DNA of 64,000 nucleotides, from positions 54,513-118,512 of the forward strand of contig NZ_LMBZ01000012.1 in NCBI RefSeq assembly GCF_001439635.1. The letters are read 5' to 3'. Positions within the stretch are counted from its first letter, which is position 1; each line of letters starts with the position of its first letter. Of the stretch, positions 9,601-17,616 are shown piece after piece. This DNA comes from Solibacillus cecembensis (GTDB lineage: Bacteria > Bacillota > Bacilli > Bacillales_A > Planococcaceae). Below the pieces are notes generated by a model, which was not told where the DNA came from, did no database searches, and was given only the letters and a program-made list of their open reading frames with translations. Position numbers and translations under genes: made by a program.

Positions 9601-12185
9601 CACGTGGAAGCGTTAAGTTCAAAAAGGTAGGGATTGATTCAGCAACAGGTTTAGTGAAAGATGAAGCTCTACCAGGTGTCGAGTTCCAATTAGTGAGAAA
9701 AACAGCGAAAAATGAATATATTATTAAAACGGCTACAACAGATGCTAATGGTGAAATTACATTTGAACGTGTACCGTATAATGACTATTTAATTCGTGAA
9801 GTAAAAGCACCTACTGGTTATGATAAAATGAAGGATTTAAAATTCACATTAGATGAGACTACGACGCTTGATAAGAATCCAGATTTGGTAGAACCACTTA
9901 TCAATACGACGCCAATAACAGGAAGCTGTACACAATTTAAAGTAACAGTGAAAGATGTTGACGGTGAACTGGTAACTTCAGGGACAGTGACTTTAACAGA
10001 TAAAAACGGTAAAACAATAGCTATTCCTGTAGACTCTTCTGGAATAGCTAAATTACCTGTGAAATTCCAAGCAGGCGAGTATAAAGTAGAGCACTCAACT
10101 GAAGGTAAGTTAAGTAATATTACTGTGAAATATGATGGTGATTGTGAAGGAACAGTTCAACCGGCTCCATCATGTGATAAATTTACTATCGTTGTTATGG
10201 ACGGTTCGAATATCCGCAAAGATATTACTGAATTAACGTTAAAACAAGGTACAACAGAGATTAAAGCAGTACCAACTGCTGATGGAAAGTTTGAATTTGA
10301 TTCTAATCGTGTACAACCGATTGAATATGATGTATATGAAGGCAAGCAATATCTAGGTAAGGTAAAGCTATCTTATAAAGAAAATTGCAGTCATGAGTTT
10401 ACAGTTATCCAAGCACCAGCATGCCCAGACTTTACATTAACAGTGAAAGATGTTGACGGTAATTTAGTAGCTGATGGCACTAAAGTGACTGTTGAACAAG
10501 CTGATGGTACGGTAGTTGTTACGGATGTCCTAACAACAAAAGGTGTAATTACATTAGGTGATGGAACAGTAGCAGGTGGTTTAAAGGGTGAGTATACTGT
10601 TAAAGTAGATGGTGCAGATGTTAATTTCACAGCTACTTTCAATACAAATGCTGATTGTGCAGTGACTGTATTCCCAACTCCATCATGTCCTCAATTTATC
10701 TTGACGGTAAAGAATGAGAATGGACCATTGGCGAAGGATACAGTTGTAATTTTAACGAATACAACGGATTCTTCAACACAAGAAGCAACTGTTGGAGAAG
10801 ATGGTATTGTTAAGTTAGCTAATACAACACCACCAGGTAAATACAACGTTAAGGTGAAAGAATCAAATAAAGATTTAGGCGAGTTTGACCTAAGTTATAA
10901 AGATGGAAAATGTGAAGCTGAAGTTGGACCAAATAATACTTGTCCGCAGTTCACAATTACAGTGAAAGACGTTGACGGAATTTTAGTTGATGAATCTGTA
11001 ACATTAATACACGAAGATGATACAAGCATTACAATAACGGAAACTACAGATAAAGATGGCAAAATAATAATTCCACCTACATCAAAAGCTGGAAATTACA
11101 AAGTATATGATCGTAATGATTCATATATTGGTACAGTAGAAGTAGATTATGTAGATAACTGTGAAGCTGAAGTAGTTCCAGCAAATGTTTGTTCAATCTT
11201 CACATTAACAATCAAAGATCAAAATGGTAAACCACGTTCAAATGTGGCACTTACGATTAAAGACAAAACAGGCAATACAACAATTGGAACTGGTACAACA
11301 GATGCACAAGGTCAAATGACAGTACCATATGCACTTGAAAATGGTGTTGAATATCAAGTTTACGAAGGTGTAAATCTTTTAACTACAATTACAGTAAAAG
11401 ATTGTGCAGCGGCATATCAACCAACGCCGCCAGTATCACCACCAACTTATCCTTGGAATCCAACAGAGCCGAATAATCCAGATCCAAAACCAGAAGATCC
11501 AAACAATCCGAATAAACCAGGTAGTGAAGATCCAAACAATCCGAATAAACCAGGTAGTGAAGATCCAAAACCAGAAGATCCAAACAATCCGAATAAACCA
11601 GGTAGTGAAGATCCAAAACCAGAAGATCCAAACAATCCGAATAAACCGGGTGGCGAAGATCCAAAACCGGAAGATCCGAATAAACCGGGTAGCGAAGATC
11701 CAAAACCAGAAGATCCAAACAATCCGAATAAACCGGGTAGCGAAAATCCAAAACCGGTAAATCCAACTAATCCAACGAACCCAGGCACAACAACACCGCC
11801 AACGTTACCAGGATTAGAGGGAGTGATTAAAACAATTCCACCTGCGATTCTTCCTACTCCAGGAAATCCGCTTACACCTGGAGAGTTAGCAGGACTAGTT
11901 GAGAAATATAGTAAAGATCCATCAAAATTAGATGCTTTAGTGAATGATCTAAAAGGTTTAGTAGACTATTACGAATCACTTTCAGCAGAGCAAAAAGCTG
12001 AATTTGAAGAACTTTATGATGTGAATAGCTTAAATATGATGCTAGATGAGCTTGATAAAGTGGCAAGCTTACAAATGAAATTACCTCAAACAGACGGTGC
12101 TTCTCAATTCGGCATGATGTTAGTAGGTTCAGCACTATTACTTGCGGGTGCGTGGTTATTCGTAACACGTCGTCGTAAAGCGTAA
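6642..12185 (+). CDS. Large sortase-anchored surface adhesin with cysteine-paired repeats
   Basis: The 1847-residue protein has a signal peptide (about residues 1-26, cleavage near TYA/SETD). About 950 residues of beta-rich, Thr/Asn/Asp-rich modules resemble collagen-adhesin or fimbrial isopeptide domains. One SpaA/CnaB-like domain lies at about residues 1000-1085 (ALPGVEFQLVRK, REVKAPTGYDK). Six tandem repeats of about 85 residues follow, each opening with C-x-x-F-x-(L/I)-T-(V/I)-K and closing with a second Cys: pairs 1096/1168, 1178/1249, 1261/1339, 1349/1424, 1434/1507 and 1517/1588. I see no other cysteines. A proline-rich stalk built on a 16-residue unit (DPKPEDPNNPNKPGSE) follows. The C-terminus has LPQTD (about 1814-1818), a hydrophobic helix and RRRKA, a cell-wall sorting signal. 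The ATG follows AAAAGGAG. A sortase gene lies just downstream on the other strand. The ligand is unknown. Confidence 0.93.
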   Translation: MKKLNIAVLTVLLVFQTLLSPLATYASETDAIPPKSSDATSESGGDDGNMEGAGDALDQGIAPISGMQSTSGDTGGAALLNVAKEILDAELTSFNMKIDGQPVGEGKFPTELEQNTTSDFEVTFTVPLQDVDGEAWVDGSWFEFQLPKSLIDFDGAFHDSKTVDDITYTYTTTGNNVRVELSGMELGSGSSVPAILTINFSSGFTLVLDDIEQDLEIPSATGGSQNIIAEFTFKPSTSNEKAKKAAIGTPTLTNGNHQMEWEVWVNEAGKKLSNATLTDSIMGNTTSGHKIVQGSVNMFEYKVGLSGVQDKTGPGNQVVTGSNWSDINDTFAAADGERNAYKITYKTEVSLNAEDRDGPKPFDNTVTFTNDGQPDETSIKATHTITYGKALDKHDATGDNYTKNWRIDYNHNLLNIDEADATLEDTISGPHEIDIDSIKVYKMSDTDGDVSTTVPGEGEVLNYTVTPSTGDSKTFKLSFDGDISDAYTVTYESKYDAKDFIEDSDITGQILNNTVTNGIGKSNPGSYTLTENLLKKTRVINVDDKLITWTIDITSDNPDKAITNLTLTDTFINGTKNGKHTLVAGSVKIDDIVQVDGQNGYTPDPDPTKGFVITGINVPAGKTVKVTYTTNFDIGDTGIVATQGYGNTANTTWTSGGVTYDKTKTAEYIPSETTINNGSKSGKFDYSTREFTWDVRVNINKKDIQGAVLVDTVGDGHKYVPGTIEVLPLKGFGSDDTGGTIGTTPIDASNYTITNEFDTGFTLTFNSIIDSVLNNEAYVVRYNTVDSDVILGIGSTNEQDAGNVYKNEATFKTKGTQSFTLKSTPVTIIKDVANNLITKREPNQNSQTEKITWTLDVNKSHSNLGINVELTDLPGNNLMLLEDSIQIATYKVTAGGISNNADWQTLVQRNIPVTFATDGSFKLTFPSLENVGYQVKYETIGFGKKDDALENTATLHYTGQTEVNQKIEDKYSGAFKFSSSDSNFTSTRGSVKFKKVGIDSATGLVKDEALPGVEFQLVRKTAKNEYIIKTATTDANGEITFERVPYNDYLIREVKAPTGYDKMKDLKFTLDETTTLDKNPDLVEPLINTTPITGSCTQFKVTVKDVDGELVTSGTVTLTDKNGKTIAIPVDSSGIAKLPVKFQAGEYKVEHSTEGKLSNITVKYDGDCEGTVQPAPSCDKFTIVVMDGSNIRKDITELTLKQGTTEIKAVPTADGKFEFDSNRVQPIEYDVYEGKQYLGKVKLSYKENCSHEFTVIQAPACPDFTLTVKDVDGNLVADGTKVTVEQADGTVVVTDVLTTKGVITLGDGTVAGGLKGEYTVKVDGADVNFTATFNTNADCAVTVFPTPSCPQFILTVKNENGPLAKDTVVILTNTTDSSTQEATVGEDGIVKLANTTPPGKYNVKVKESNKDLGEFDLSYKDGKCEAEVGPNNTCPQFTITVKDVDGILVDESVTLIHEDDTSITITETTDKDGKIIIPPTSKAGNYKVYDRNDSYIGTVEVDYVDNCEAEVVPANVCSIFTLTIKDQNGKPRSNVALTIKDKTGNTTIGTGTTDAQGQMTVPYALENGVEYQVYEGVNLLTTITVKDCAAAYQPTPPVSPPTYPWNPTEPNNPDPKPEDPNNPNKPGSEDPNNPNKPGSEDPKPEDPNNPNKPGSEDPKPEDPNNPNKPGGEDPKPEDPNKPGSEDPKPEDPNNPNKPGSENPKPVNPTNPTNPGTTTPPTLPGLEGVIKTIPPAILPTPGNPLTPGELAGLVEKYSKDPSKLDALVNDLKGLVDYYESLSAEQKAEFEELYDVNSLNMMLDELDKVASLQMKLPQTDGASQFGMMLVGSALLLAGAWLFVTRRRKA
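11478..11756 (+). repeat. 48-bp tandem repeat encoding the proline-rich stalk
   Basis: About five to six copies, some truncated, of a 48-bp unit encode DPKPEDPNNPNKPGSE and shorter variants. Copies are nearly identical in DNA, with a few synonymous third-position changes (CCA/CCG, GGT/GGC). The tract is likely to vary in copy number by slippage or recombination. Confidence 0.9.
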
Positions 12186-12268
12186 AGATTCATTCTTGTT
12201 CGTTTTAGGACAGGCAACTGTTCAACATTGCTAGCGAGCAGTGGATAGTTTTAAGAATAGTAAATGCG

Positions 12269-12316
12269 AAAGCCCCTATCTTGAAGGATTAATTTCCTTC
12301 GATAGGGGCTTTGTTT
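12269..12316. terminator. Bidirectional terminator between adhesin and sortase genes
   Basis: AAAGCCCCTATC at 12269-12280 pairs with GATAGGGGCTTT at 12301-12312, extended inside by GAAGGA/TCCTTC across a 2-nt bulge. It separates the convergent adhesin and sortase genes. Confidence 0.85.
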
Positions 12317-12371
12317 ATTCCGATAAGAGAAGTTTTATGTGAGGAATGGATAGGGACGGTCCATATCTACT

Positions 12372-13046
12372 TCATTTCATCCCTAGCTGCGTAGCTTCTT
12401 CAGCGGCTGTTTTCCCGACGAATTGTGCTACAACGGATAGGCGGCGTGTACCATCTTCGGCACATGTAATGAGCGTGAGGCGCGTGTCGTCCTTTAGATC
12501 GTCAATAACATGAACATCCGTTGCCTCAATGACTTTAATCGAGGATGTTTTATATTCATAGACAAATTCCATATCGGATATAAAAATCGAATCATCCTTT
12601 TTTAAATGATAGAGCGGGCCGAATAACACGTTTTTCCCTTCAATATAATGAGAGGCTAGTGCGTAGTTGCCTTGTCCCATTGTTTGCGTAGATTTCATTG
12701 TACCAGCCCCTACTGCCAAAGCATATTTGCCAACACCATTTAAAATAGGGAGCGTCATTTCTACTGCTGGAATATGAATACTGCCGATTGCTGGGATGTC
12801 CTTTACTTGACCTTGCGCGGCTAAAATATCCCAAATAGTTAAGGATTGTACTTCCTCAAAATCATAGCTTGCGACAGGCTGTTCGATAGGGACATCTTCT
12901 GCTGGCATCGGAGCAGTGATTGGATTTTCGACGACGCGTTTACTCGTTTCAGCAATTAAAAAATTTTGAATCGGATTAATAAATACGAGTGCTAGTCCGA
13001 CGATGAAGCAGAGCGCAATGACAACGTTTATTAGCTTATTTTTCAA
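12372..13046 (-). CDS. Class A-type sortase
   Basis: The 224-residue protein is a membrane-bound cysteine transpeptidase that links sorting-signal proteins to peptidoglycan precursors. It has an N-terminal membrane anchor (about residues 5-27), the catalytic His133 in ALASHYIEG, Cys195 in TLITCAEDGT and Arg201/202 just after it. The TLxTC motif and single anchor fit class A. A second candidate class cannot be excluded by eye. The start is TTG at 13044-13046, with GGAGG 7 nt upstream; a longer frame to 13094 has no such site. It is convergent with the LPQTD adhesin, its likely substrate. Serine replaces the usual Gly before the catalytic His (SHY rather than GH), which may reflect the unusual LPQTD signal. 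Confidence 0.9.
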   Translation of the reverse strand: MKNKLINVVIALCFIVGLALVFINPIQNFLIAETSKRVVENPITAPMPAEDVPIEQPVASYDFEEVQSLTIWDILAAQGQVKDIPAIGSIHIPAVEMTLPILNGVGKYALAVGAGTMKSTQTMGQGNYALASHYIEGKNVLFGPLYHLKKDDSIFISDMEFVYEYKTSSIKVIEATDVHVIDDLKDDTRLTLITCAEDGTRRLSVVAQFVGKTAAEEATQLGMK

Positions 13047-13094
13047 TGCAACCCCTCCAGTTAGTCCTATTCCCTCTAGTTTAATTGATTCCAC

Positions 13095-13124
13095 AAAAAA
13101 AGAGAATCAACAAGACTCTCTTTT
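13095..13124 (-). terminator. Terminator of the ywhB tautomerase gene
   Basis: On the minus strand AAAAGAGA pairs with TCTCTTTT (13098-13105 with 13117-13124) and is followed by more T residues, between ywhB and the sortase gene. Confidence 0.65.
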
Positions 13125-13162
13125 CACTGAATATTTAGGTATTATCTGAAACAAATTCCATC

Positions 13163-13348
13163 CTATTTATCGCTATAACGTACTCCAGCAGTAGCGTAAT
13201 GGCTTTTTGGCATTTCCTCAATAATGATTGACACGTTTTCAACAGGTGCATTTACTGTTTTTGAAACGGCTTGTGTGACTTCTTCGACAAGGGCACGTTT
13301 TTGTTCATCCGTGCGTCCTTCAAGCATTTTAATTGTTACGATTGGCAT
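13163..13348 (-). CDS. ywhB: 4-oxalocrotonate tautomerase-like protein YwhB
   Basis: The 61-residue product starts MPIVTIKMLEGRTDEQK, giving the catalytic Pro1 after Met removal, and has an Arg in the GRTDEQK segment. It is the right length for a hexameric 4-oxalocrotonate tautomerase subunit. Family members tautomerise 2-hydroxymuconate; the physiological role in Bacillales is unclear, because no aromatic meta-cleavage genes lie nearby. The ATG follows GGAGG on the minus strand. The gene diverges from ywhD, the same pairing as in B. subtilis. Confidence 0.92.
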   Translation of the reverse strand: MPIVTIKMLEGRTDEQKRALVEEVTQAVSKTVNAPVENVSIIIEEMPKSHYATAGVRYSDK

Positions 13349-13413
13349 ATTGTCGCCTCCATTTAGTATTATAGTGTATAGTATTTATAATAGCGCAATT
13401 GGAGGTAAATACA

Positions 13414-13926
13414 ATGACAAATGAAGAAAAACCAAAACCAAAAATGGGATTTACTATTATAAAAAATGACCCTACTGATGGGCATAAAGGCTTTGGTATT
13501 GGCTCGCTATCCCTTGAAAATGTATCGCCAGTTATCATTGATGTGGCAGAAGGAACAGCAATGGTCGAAATTGGTGCAATGCATGCGAAAAGTGATGTAG
13601 AGCGTGGAATCAAATTTACGACGAATCGTGAGGACTCCGCTGGCGGAAAGGATTATTGGCTTGTGTGGGTAACGATTGATCATAAAGAAGATGGTGCTTA
13701 TTTTGCGGGCGTTGCAGCTTGTGAAATGGTCGTAAACCGTGAGAAACGCCGAGGCTATAAAATTTTAGCTGAGCATGTGAATAAAATGGATAAATCAATG
13801 AAACGTCATATTCTTGTTGATCATATGGATGCGCGCTCAAAAGGAATTCTTGCAGAGTTTTTACAATCCCATAATGAAGAGATGTGGAATCGAAGTGAGC
13901 AAAAACTGCGTGAGGATCTTGCGTAG
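13414..13926 (+). CDS. ywhD: YwhD family protein, unknown function
   Basis: The 170-residue protein matches YwhD, a conserved soluble Bacillales protein of unknown function, seen in GFTIIKNDPTDGHKGFGIGSLSLENVSPVIIDV and YWLVWVTIDHKEDG. It has no signal peptide or membrane segment. The start is ATG 13414-13416, with GGAGG at 13401-13405. The TTG at 13399 overlaps that site and is not used. It lies between ywhB and pbpG as in B. subtilis. Confidence 0.88.
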   Translation: MTNEEKPKPKMGFTIIKNDPTDGHKGFGIGSLSLENVSPVIIDVAEGTAMVEIGAMHAKSDVERGIKFTTNREDSAGGKDYWLVWVTIDHKEDGAYFAGVAACEMVVNREKRRGYKILAEHVNKMDKSMKRHILVDHMDARSKGILAEFLQSHNEEMWNRSEQKLREDLA

Positions 13927-14231
13927 GGGAATCATCTCTAAATAGGCATTGTAAAACCTCTGAATTGATGAAAGGCTACCCACAGAATATATTTCCATCA
14001 ATGGTTTGTTGTGAAAAATGTCTCAATTCAGTGAACAATGTGTGACATTTCCTAAACATGATGATTACGAGGTTGAAACTATTTCTAAAAGAAAGTAAAC
14101 TGAATTTAAAGCTTGCGAATAGTAGGCTAGCTAGGACACATGGACAATGGATGGCGATGTGGAAAATGCGGCATTTAAACTTTCCCAAGCTGAATGCTCC
14201 ATGATTCGCATCCCTTCATTAGCCATCAATA
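13927..14231. other. Intergenic stretch without a recognisable gene
   Basis: About 300 bp between ywhD and the pbpG terminator. One plus-strand frame is open from ATG 13968 to TGA 14204, except for a single TGA at 14043-14045. It has no ribosome site and no family I recognise, so it may be chance or a decayed gene. Confidence 0.5.
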
Positions 14232-14284
14232 GAAAAGCTCTTTCGTCTTACGGACTAGAACCGGAGACGAAAGAGCTTTTTTAG
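14232..14284. terminator. Strong bidirectional terminator between ywhD and pbpG
   Basis: AAAAGCTCTTTCGTCT at 14233-14248 pairs perfectly with AGACGAAAGAGCTTTT at 14265-14280, and CGG/CCG extend the stem. T runs occur on both strands. Confidence 0.9.
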
Positions 14285-14323
14285 TTGGTCGTGCTGTATG
14301 GATTAATGGGTTTATCAGTCAAT

Positions 14324-16387
14324 TCAAAACGATCCCCAAAACGAACGGAATGCTTCACCTGGTAGCATGTCCCACACATTACTCCATGAATCTTTTTCAA
14401 AGAAATCAAAAGTAGAACATTTTTTAGTTGGCACATCTTCATTTTTCATATAGATAACGCGTTGATCCGGGCATGCGCTTGTCGATAAGTAGCCGCTGTT
14501 AATATCAATTGAAACAGGCTGAACCCCATTTGGAATTGTGAATGACTCCTTGGATTTTCCTTCCAGTGCTGCCTCCATAAAGTCAATCCATACTTGCTTG
14601 GATGCGGCCATATCATCTTTAACCGACAATGTTTTCCCTTGGTCATAACCGTTCCAAACACCCGCAGTTAAGCTTGGTGTATAGCCGAGCATCCACTGAT
14701 CACTATTCGTTGTCCCAGACTTTGCGGCATACGTGTGTGTCATGCGCGAACGTAATGAAAGCCCCGTTGCAGGAGAATAATCACTGTATACCGGATCGAA
14801 TATGCCTGTCATCATTTGAGTGAGAACAAACGCATCCTTTTCGCTCAGCACTTGCTCTGTTTCAGGTTTTTCGTATTTATAAACGACATTTCCTTTCGCA
14901 TCAGTAATCGAAAGGATTGTTGTTGCCTTTCGTTTTTCACCGCCAGCAGCAATGATATTATAGGCATTTGTTAAGTCGTACAATGAATTTTCCGTCGTTC
15001 CTAACGCAATGGCAGGATTATCATCATTTGAATAGTCTAATCCGAGGCGTTTTTGCATGTCTCGGAAAGGTTTATAACCGATGTTTTCTAAAGTTTTGAC
15101 TGCATAAACATTGTCAGAAATTGCGATTGCTTGTGCCATAGATAGCTCATGATCTGCATATTTCTTGTTAACGTTTTGCGGAGTGTAATCTGCGCGACCA
15201 CTATCATAAGTAAAAGTTGTTTCGCTTACGTCTAAAAATGACATTGGATTAAAGCCTTTTTCTAAAGCGGCTGCATAAAGAATTGGTTTAATCGCGGAGC
15301 CGGGTTGACGTTTGCCGAGCGTGACGCGGTTGTATGAACTCGCGCTGTAATCTCGTCCACCAACTAGGGCTGTCACAAATCCTGTCTCGGTATCCATACT
15401 GACCAGCCCGACTTGCAATTCACTATCGGGCATATTTTTTTTCACAGCATCTTCCGCGGCGCGCTGATGAGCTTGATTAAGCGTCGTTTGAATTGTCCAT
15501 CCGCCACCACTGATTGCTAAATTTTTTGATTCTAAAATATCGCTTGCTTCATTCCATACGACATCTAAAAAGTAAGGGGCGATAGATTTTGTGGCAATCC
15601 ATTCATCACTTTTAAAAGCAAGTGGCTCTTTGGTAGCGCGTGTTTGTTCATCTGCTGTAATGATGCCTTGCTCATTCATCAGTCGCAATATAACTTGCTG
15701 ACGATTTGTTGCCTTTTCTAAATTATTTAAAGGAGAGTAATAGCTCGGCCCTTTTGGTACACCTGCAAGCATCGTTGCTTCGGCTAAAGTTAAGTCCTTT
15801 GCAGATTTACCGTAAAAATAGCGACTTGCAGCTTCTGCGCCATACATGCCATGTCCGTAATAAACGGTATTTAAATAACCTTCTAAAATTTCGTCCTTCG
15901 AATAAAACAGCTCTAAACGGTATGCGTAAAGGGCCTCATTAATCTTTCGGTTCCAGCTTTTTTCATGCGTCAAATATAAGTTTCGCGCATATTGTTGGGT
16001 TAGTGTGCTTGCGCCTTGTACTTTACTACCCGCCTTTATATCAGCAAGAACTGCACCTGCAATACGTGAATAATCAAATCCACCATGCTCGTAAAAGTCT
16101 TTATCTTCAACTGCTACCGTTGCGTCAATTAAATAAGGAGAAATATCTTTTAGCTCCGTCCAATAGCGACGTTCCTCCGTGAAATAATCGCCAATTGTAT
16201 TGTTTTGGCTATCTAAAAAAATGGACGCTTTCGGCACAGTGAGTGGGGGTGCTCCAGCGACTTGCGCGTATATTCGTAATGAAAGAAGGCTGACCGCGAC
16301 GGCACAAAAAAGACCAATCATAAATAAACCTAGCTTTTTGCTAAATTTTCTACGTTTTTTATGCTTGAAGTATTGTTGTCTTTTCAA
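14324..16387 (-). CDS. pbpG: Bifunctional class A penicillin-binding protein (PbpG/PBP2d type)
   Basis: The 687-residue protein polymerises and cross-links peptidoglycan. After a basic N-terminus and one membrane anchor (LGLFMIGLFCAVAVSLLSL) comes a GT51 glycosyltransferase domain with VAVEDKDFYEHGG and GASTLTQQ. A transpeptidase domain follows with the active-site Ser in PGSAIKP, then SDN (AISDNVYA) and KSGTT. Position between ywhD and speB identifies it as pbpG (ywhE), a forespore sigma-F gene in B. subtilis whose product helps synthesise peptidoglycan during engulfment. I place the start at TTG 16385-16387, behind GAGGTGG; the upstream ATG at 16444 has no ribosome site. Length agrees with B. 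subtilis PbpG. Confidence 0.92.
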   Translation of the reverse strand: MKRQQYFKHKKRRKFSKKLGLFMIGLFCAVAVSLLSLRIYAQVAGAPPLTVPKASIFLDSQNNTIGDYFTEERRYWTELKDISPYLIDATVAVEDKDFYEHGGFDYSRIAGAVLADIKAGSKVQGASTLTQQYARNLYLTHEKSWNRKINEALYAYRLELFYSKDEILEGYLNTVYYGHGMYGAEAASRYFYGKSAKDLTLAEATMLAGVPKGPSYYSPLNNLEKATNRQQVILRLMNEQGIITADEQTRATKEPLAFKSDEWIATKSIAPYFLDVVWNEASDILESKNLAISGGGWTIQTTLNQAHQRAAEDAVKKNMPDSELQVGLVSMDTETGFVTALVGGRDYSASSYNRVTLGKRQPGSAIKPILYAAALEKGFNPMSFLDVSETTFTYDSGRADYTPQNVNKKYADHELSMAQAIAISDNVYAVKTLENIGYKPFRDMQKRLGLDYSNDDNPAIALGTTENSLYDLTNAYNIIAAGGEKRKATTILSITDAKGNVVYKYEKPETEQVLSEKDAFVLTQMMTGIFDPVYSDYSPATGLSLRSRMTHTYAAKSGTTNSDQWMLGYTPSLTAGVWNGYDQGKTLSVKDDMAASKQVWIDFMEAALEGKSKESFTIPNGVQPVSIDINSGYLSTSACPDQRVIYMKNEDVPTKKCSTFDFFEKDSWSNVWDMLPGEAFRSFWGSF

Positions 16388-16671
16388 CTCAGTCCACCTC
16401 ATTTCCTGGGAAATTGTCTGCGAATTAAGAAAATTATCTTGCATTATTCAATCAAAAGATTATACTTTTTGTCGTAGCCTTTCAATTGATGTCGATAAAT
16501 GTCGATTGCCTTTAATTATACGAAAATAGCGAATAAAAGTTTCGTTTCGTGATTTTAGTATGGACCATTTCGAGGATACATATGCATGAGCAGGAAATAT
16601 TGTGTATGGTAAAATTAAGAAACGCAAGAAAATAGAGTGATAAAATAATGGGAAGATGTAGGTGATTACTG

Positions 16672-17544
16672 ATGCGATTTGATGAAACTTACGCAGGGAA
16701 CATGTTTATTAAAAGTCATCAAAATTATGAGGAGAGCAAGGCAGTGCTTTATGGTATGCCGATGGACTGGACGGTGAGCTATCGTCCTGGGCAGCGCTTT
16801 GGTCCTGCTCGAATTCGAGAAGTATCGGTCGGTTTAGAAGAATATAGTTTTTATCTAGATCGAGAACTAGGGGATGTGCCATTTTTTGATGCAGGAGATA
16901 TTCCATTACCATTTGGCAATCCAGAAAAATCACTCGCTGAAATAAAAGGATTTGTGCGCCAAGTGCTTGCAGATGGCAAAATTCCTGTTGGCATGGGCGG
17001 GGAGCATCTTGTTTCATTACCAGTGATGGAGGCAGTATATGAAAAATATCAAGATTTAGCTGTCATCCATTTTGATGCACATACGGATTTACGTACGGAT
17101 TATGAAGGGGAGCCTTATTCACATGCAACGCCAATTCGTAAAATAGCGGATACGATCGGTCCGGAAAACGTGTATTCATTTGGCATCCGCTCAGGCTTGA
17201 AGGAAGAGCTTCAGTGGGCAAAGGAAAATGGGATGCATATTTCACTTTTTGAAGTGTTCGAGCCATTAAAAAAGGTATTACCTACATTAAAAGGGCGCAA
17301 TGTGTATGTAACGATTGATATTGACGTGCTTGATCCAGCGCATGCTCCGGGGACGGGGACAGTTGATGCAGGGGGCATTACACCAAAGGAATTGCTTGCT
17401 GCTATTCACGAAATCGCCCGTTCAGAAGTAAATGTTGTTGGCTGTGATTTAGTTGAAGTCGCACCTATTTATGATCATGCAGAAATTACCGTTAATACTG
17501 CGGCTAAGTTATTGCGTGAAATGATACTTGGTTGGGTGAAGTAA
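16672..17544 (+). CDS. speB: Agmatinase SpeB
   Basis: The 290-residue enzyme hydrolyses agmatine to putrescine and urea. The ureohydrolase manganese ligands are all visible: H112 in GGEH, D135/H137/D139 in DAHTDLR, and two aspartates in TIDIDVLDPAHAPG. The C-terminal GCDLVEVAP motif is also present. The ATG follows a TAGGTGA site. In B. subtilis speB is the second gene of speE-speB after pbpG. Here speB stands alone and speE (spermidine synthase) is absent. A hairpin terminator follows. Confidence 0.94.
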   Translation: MRFDETYAGNMFIKSHQNYEESKAVLYGMPMDWTVSYRPGQRFGPARIREVSVGLEEYSFYLDRELGDVPFFDAGDIPLPFGNPEKSLAEIKGFVRQVLADGKIPVGMGGEHLVSLPVMEAVYEKYQDLAVIHFDAHTDLRTDYEGEPYSHATPIRKIADTIGPENVYSFGIRSGLKEELQWAKENGMHISLFEVFEPLKKVLPTLKGRNVYVTIDIDVLDPAHAPGTGTVDAGGITPKELLAAIHEIARSEVNVVGCDLVEVAPIYDHAEITVNTAAKLLREMILGWVK

Positions 17545-17574
17545 AGGCAAGTTTGTACGATATTTAGGAAAATT

Positions 17575-17616
17575 AAAAAACAGCTCGTCCAACGAAATGG
17601 CATGAGCTGTTTTTTG
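17575..17616. terminator. Bidirectional terminator between speB and the GGDEF gene
   Basis: AAAAAACAGCTC at 17575-17586 pairs with GAGCTGTTTTTT from 17604. It lies between convergent genes, with T runs in both directions. Confidence 0.85.

Noticed and set aside
11478..11756. Direct repeats resembling a CRISPR array
   Set aside because: The repeats are contiguous, lack spacers, and are in frame inside the adhesin gene; no cas genes are present.
11389..11788. Several repetitive open frames on both strands of the adhesin stalk
   Set aside because: They are frame and strand shadows of the 48-bp proline-repeat tract.
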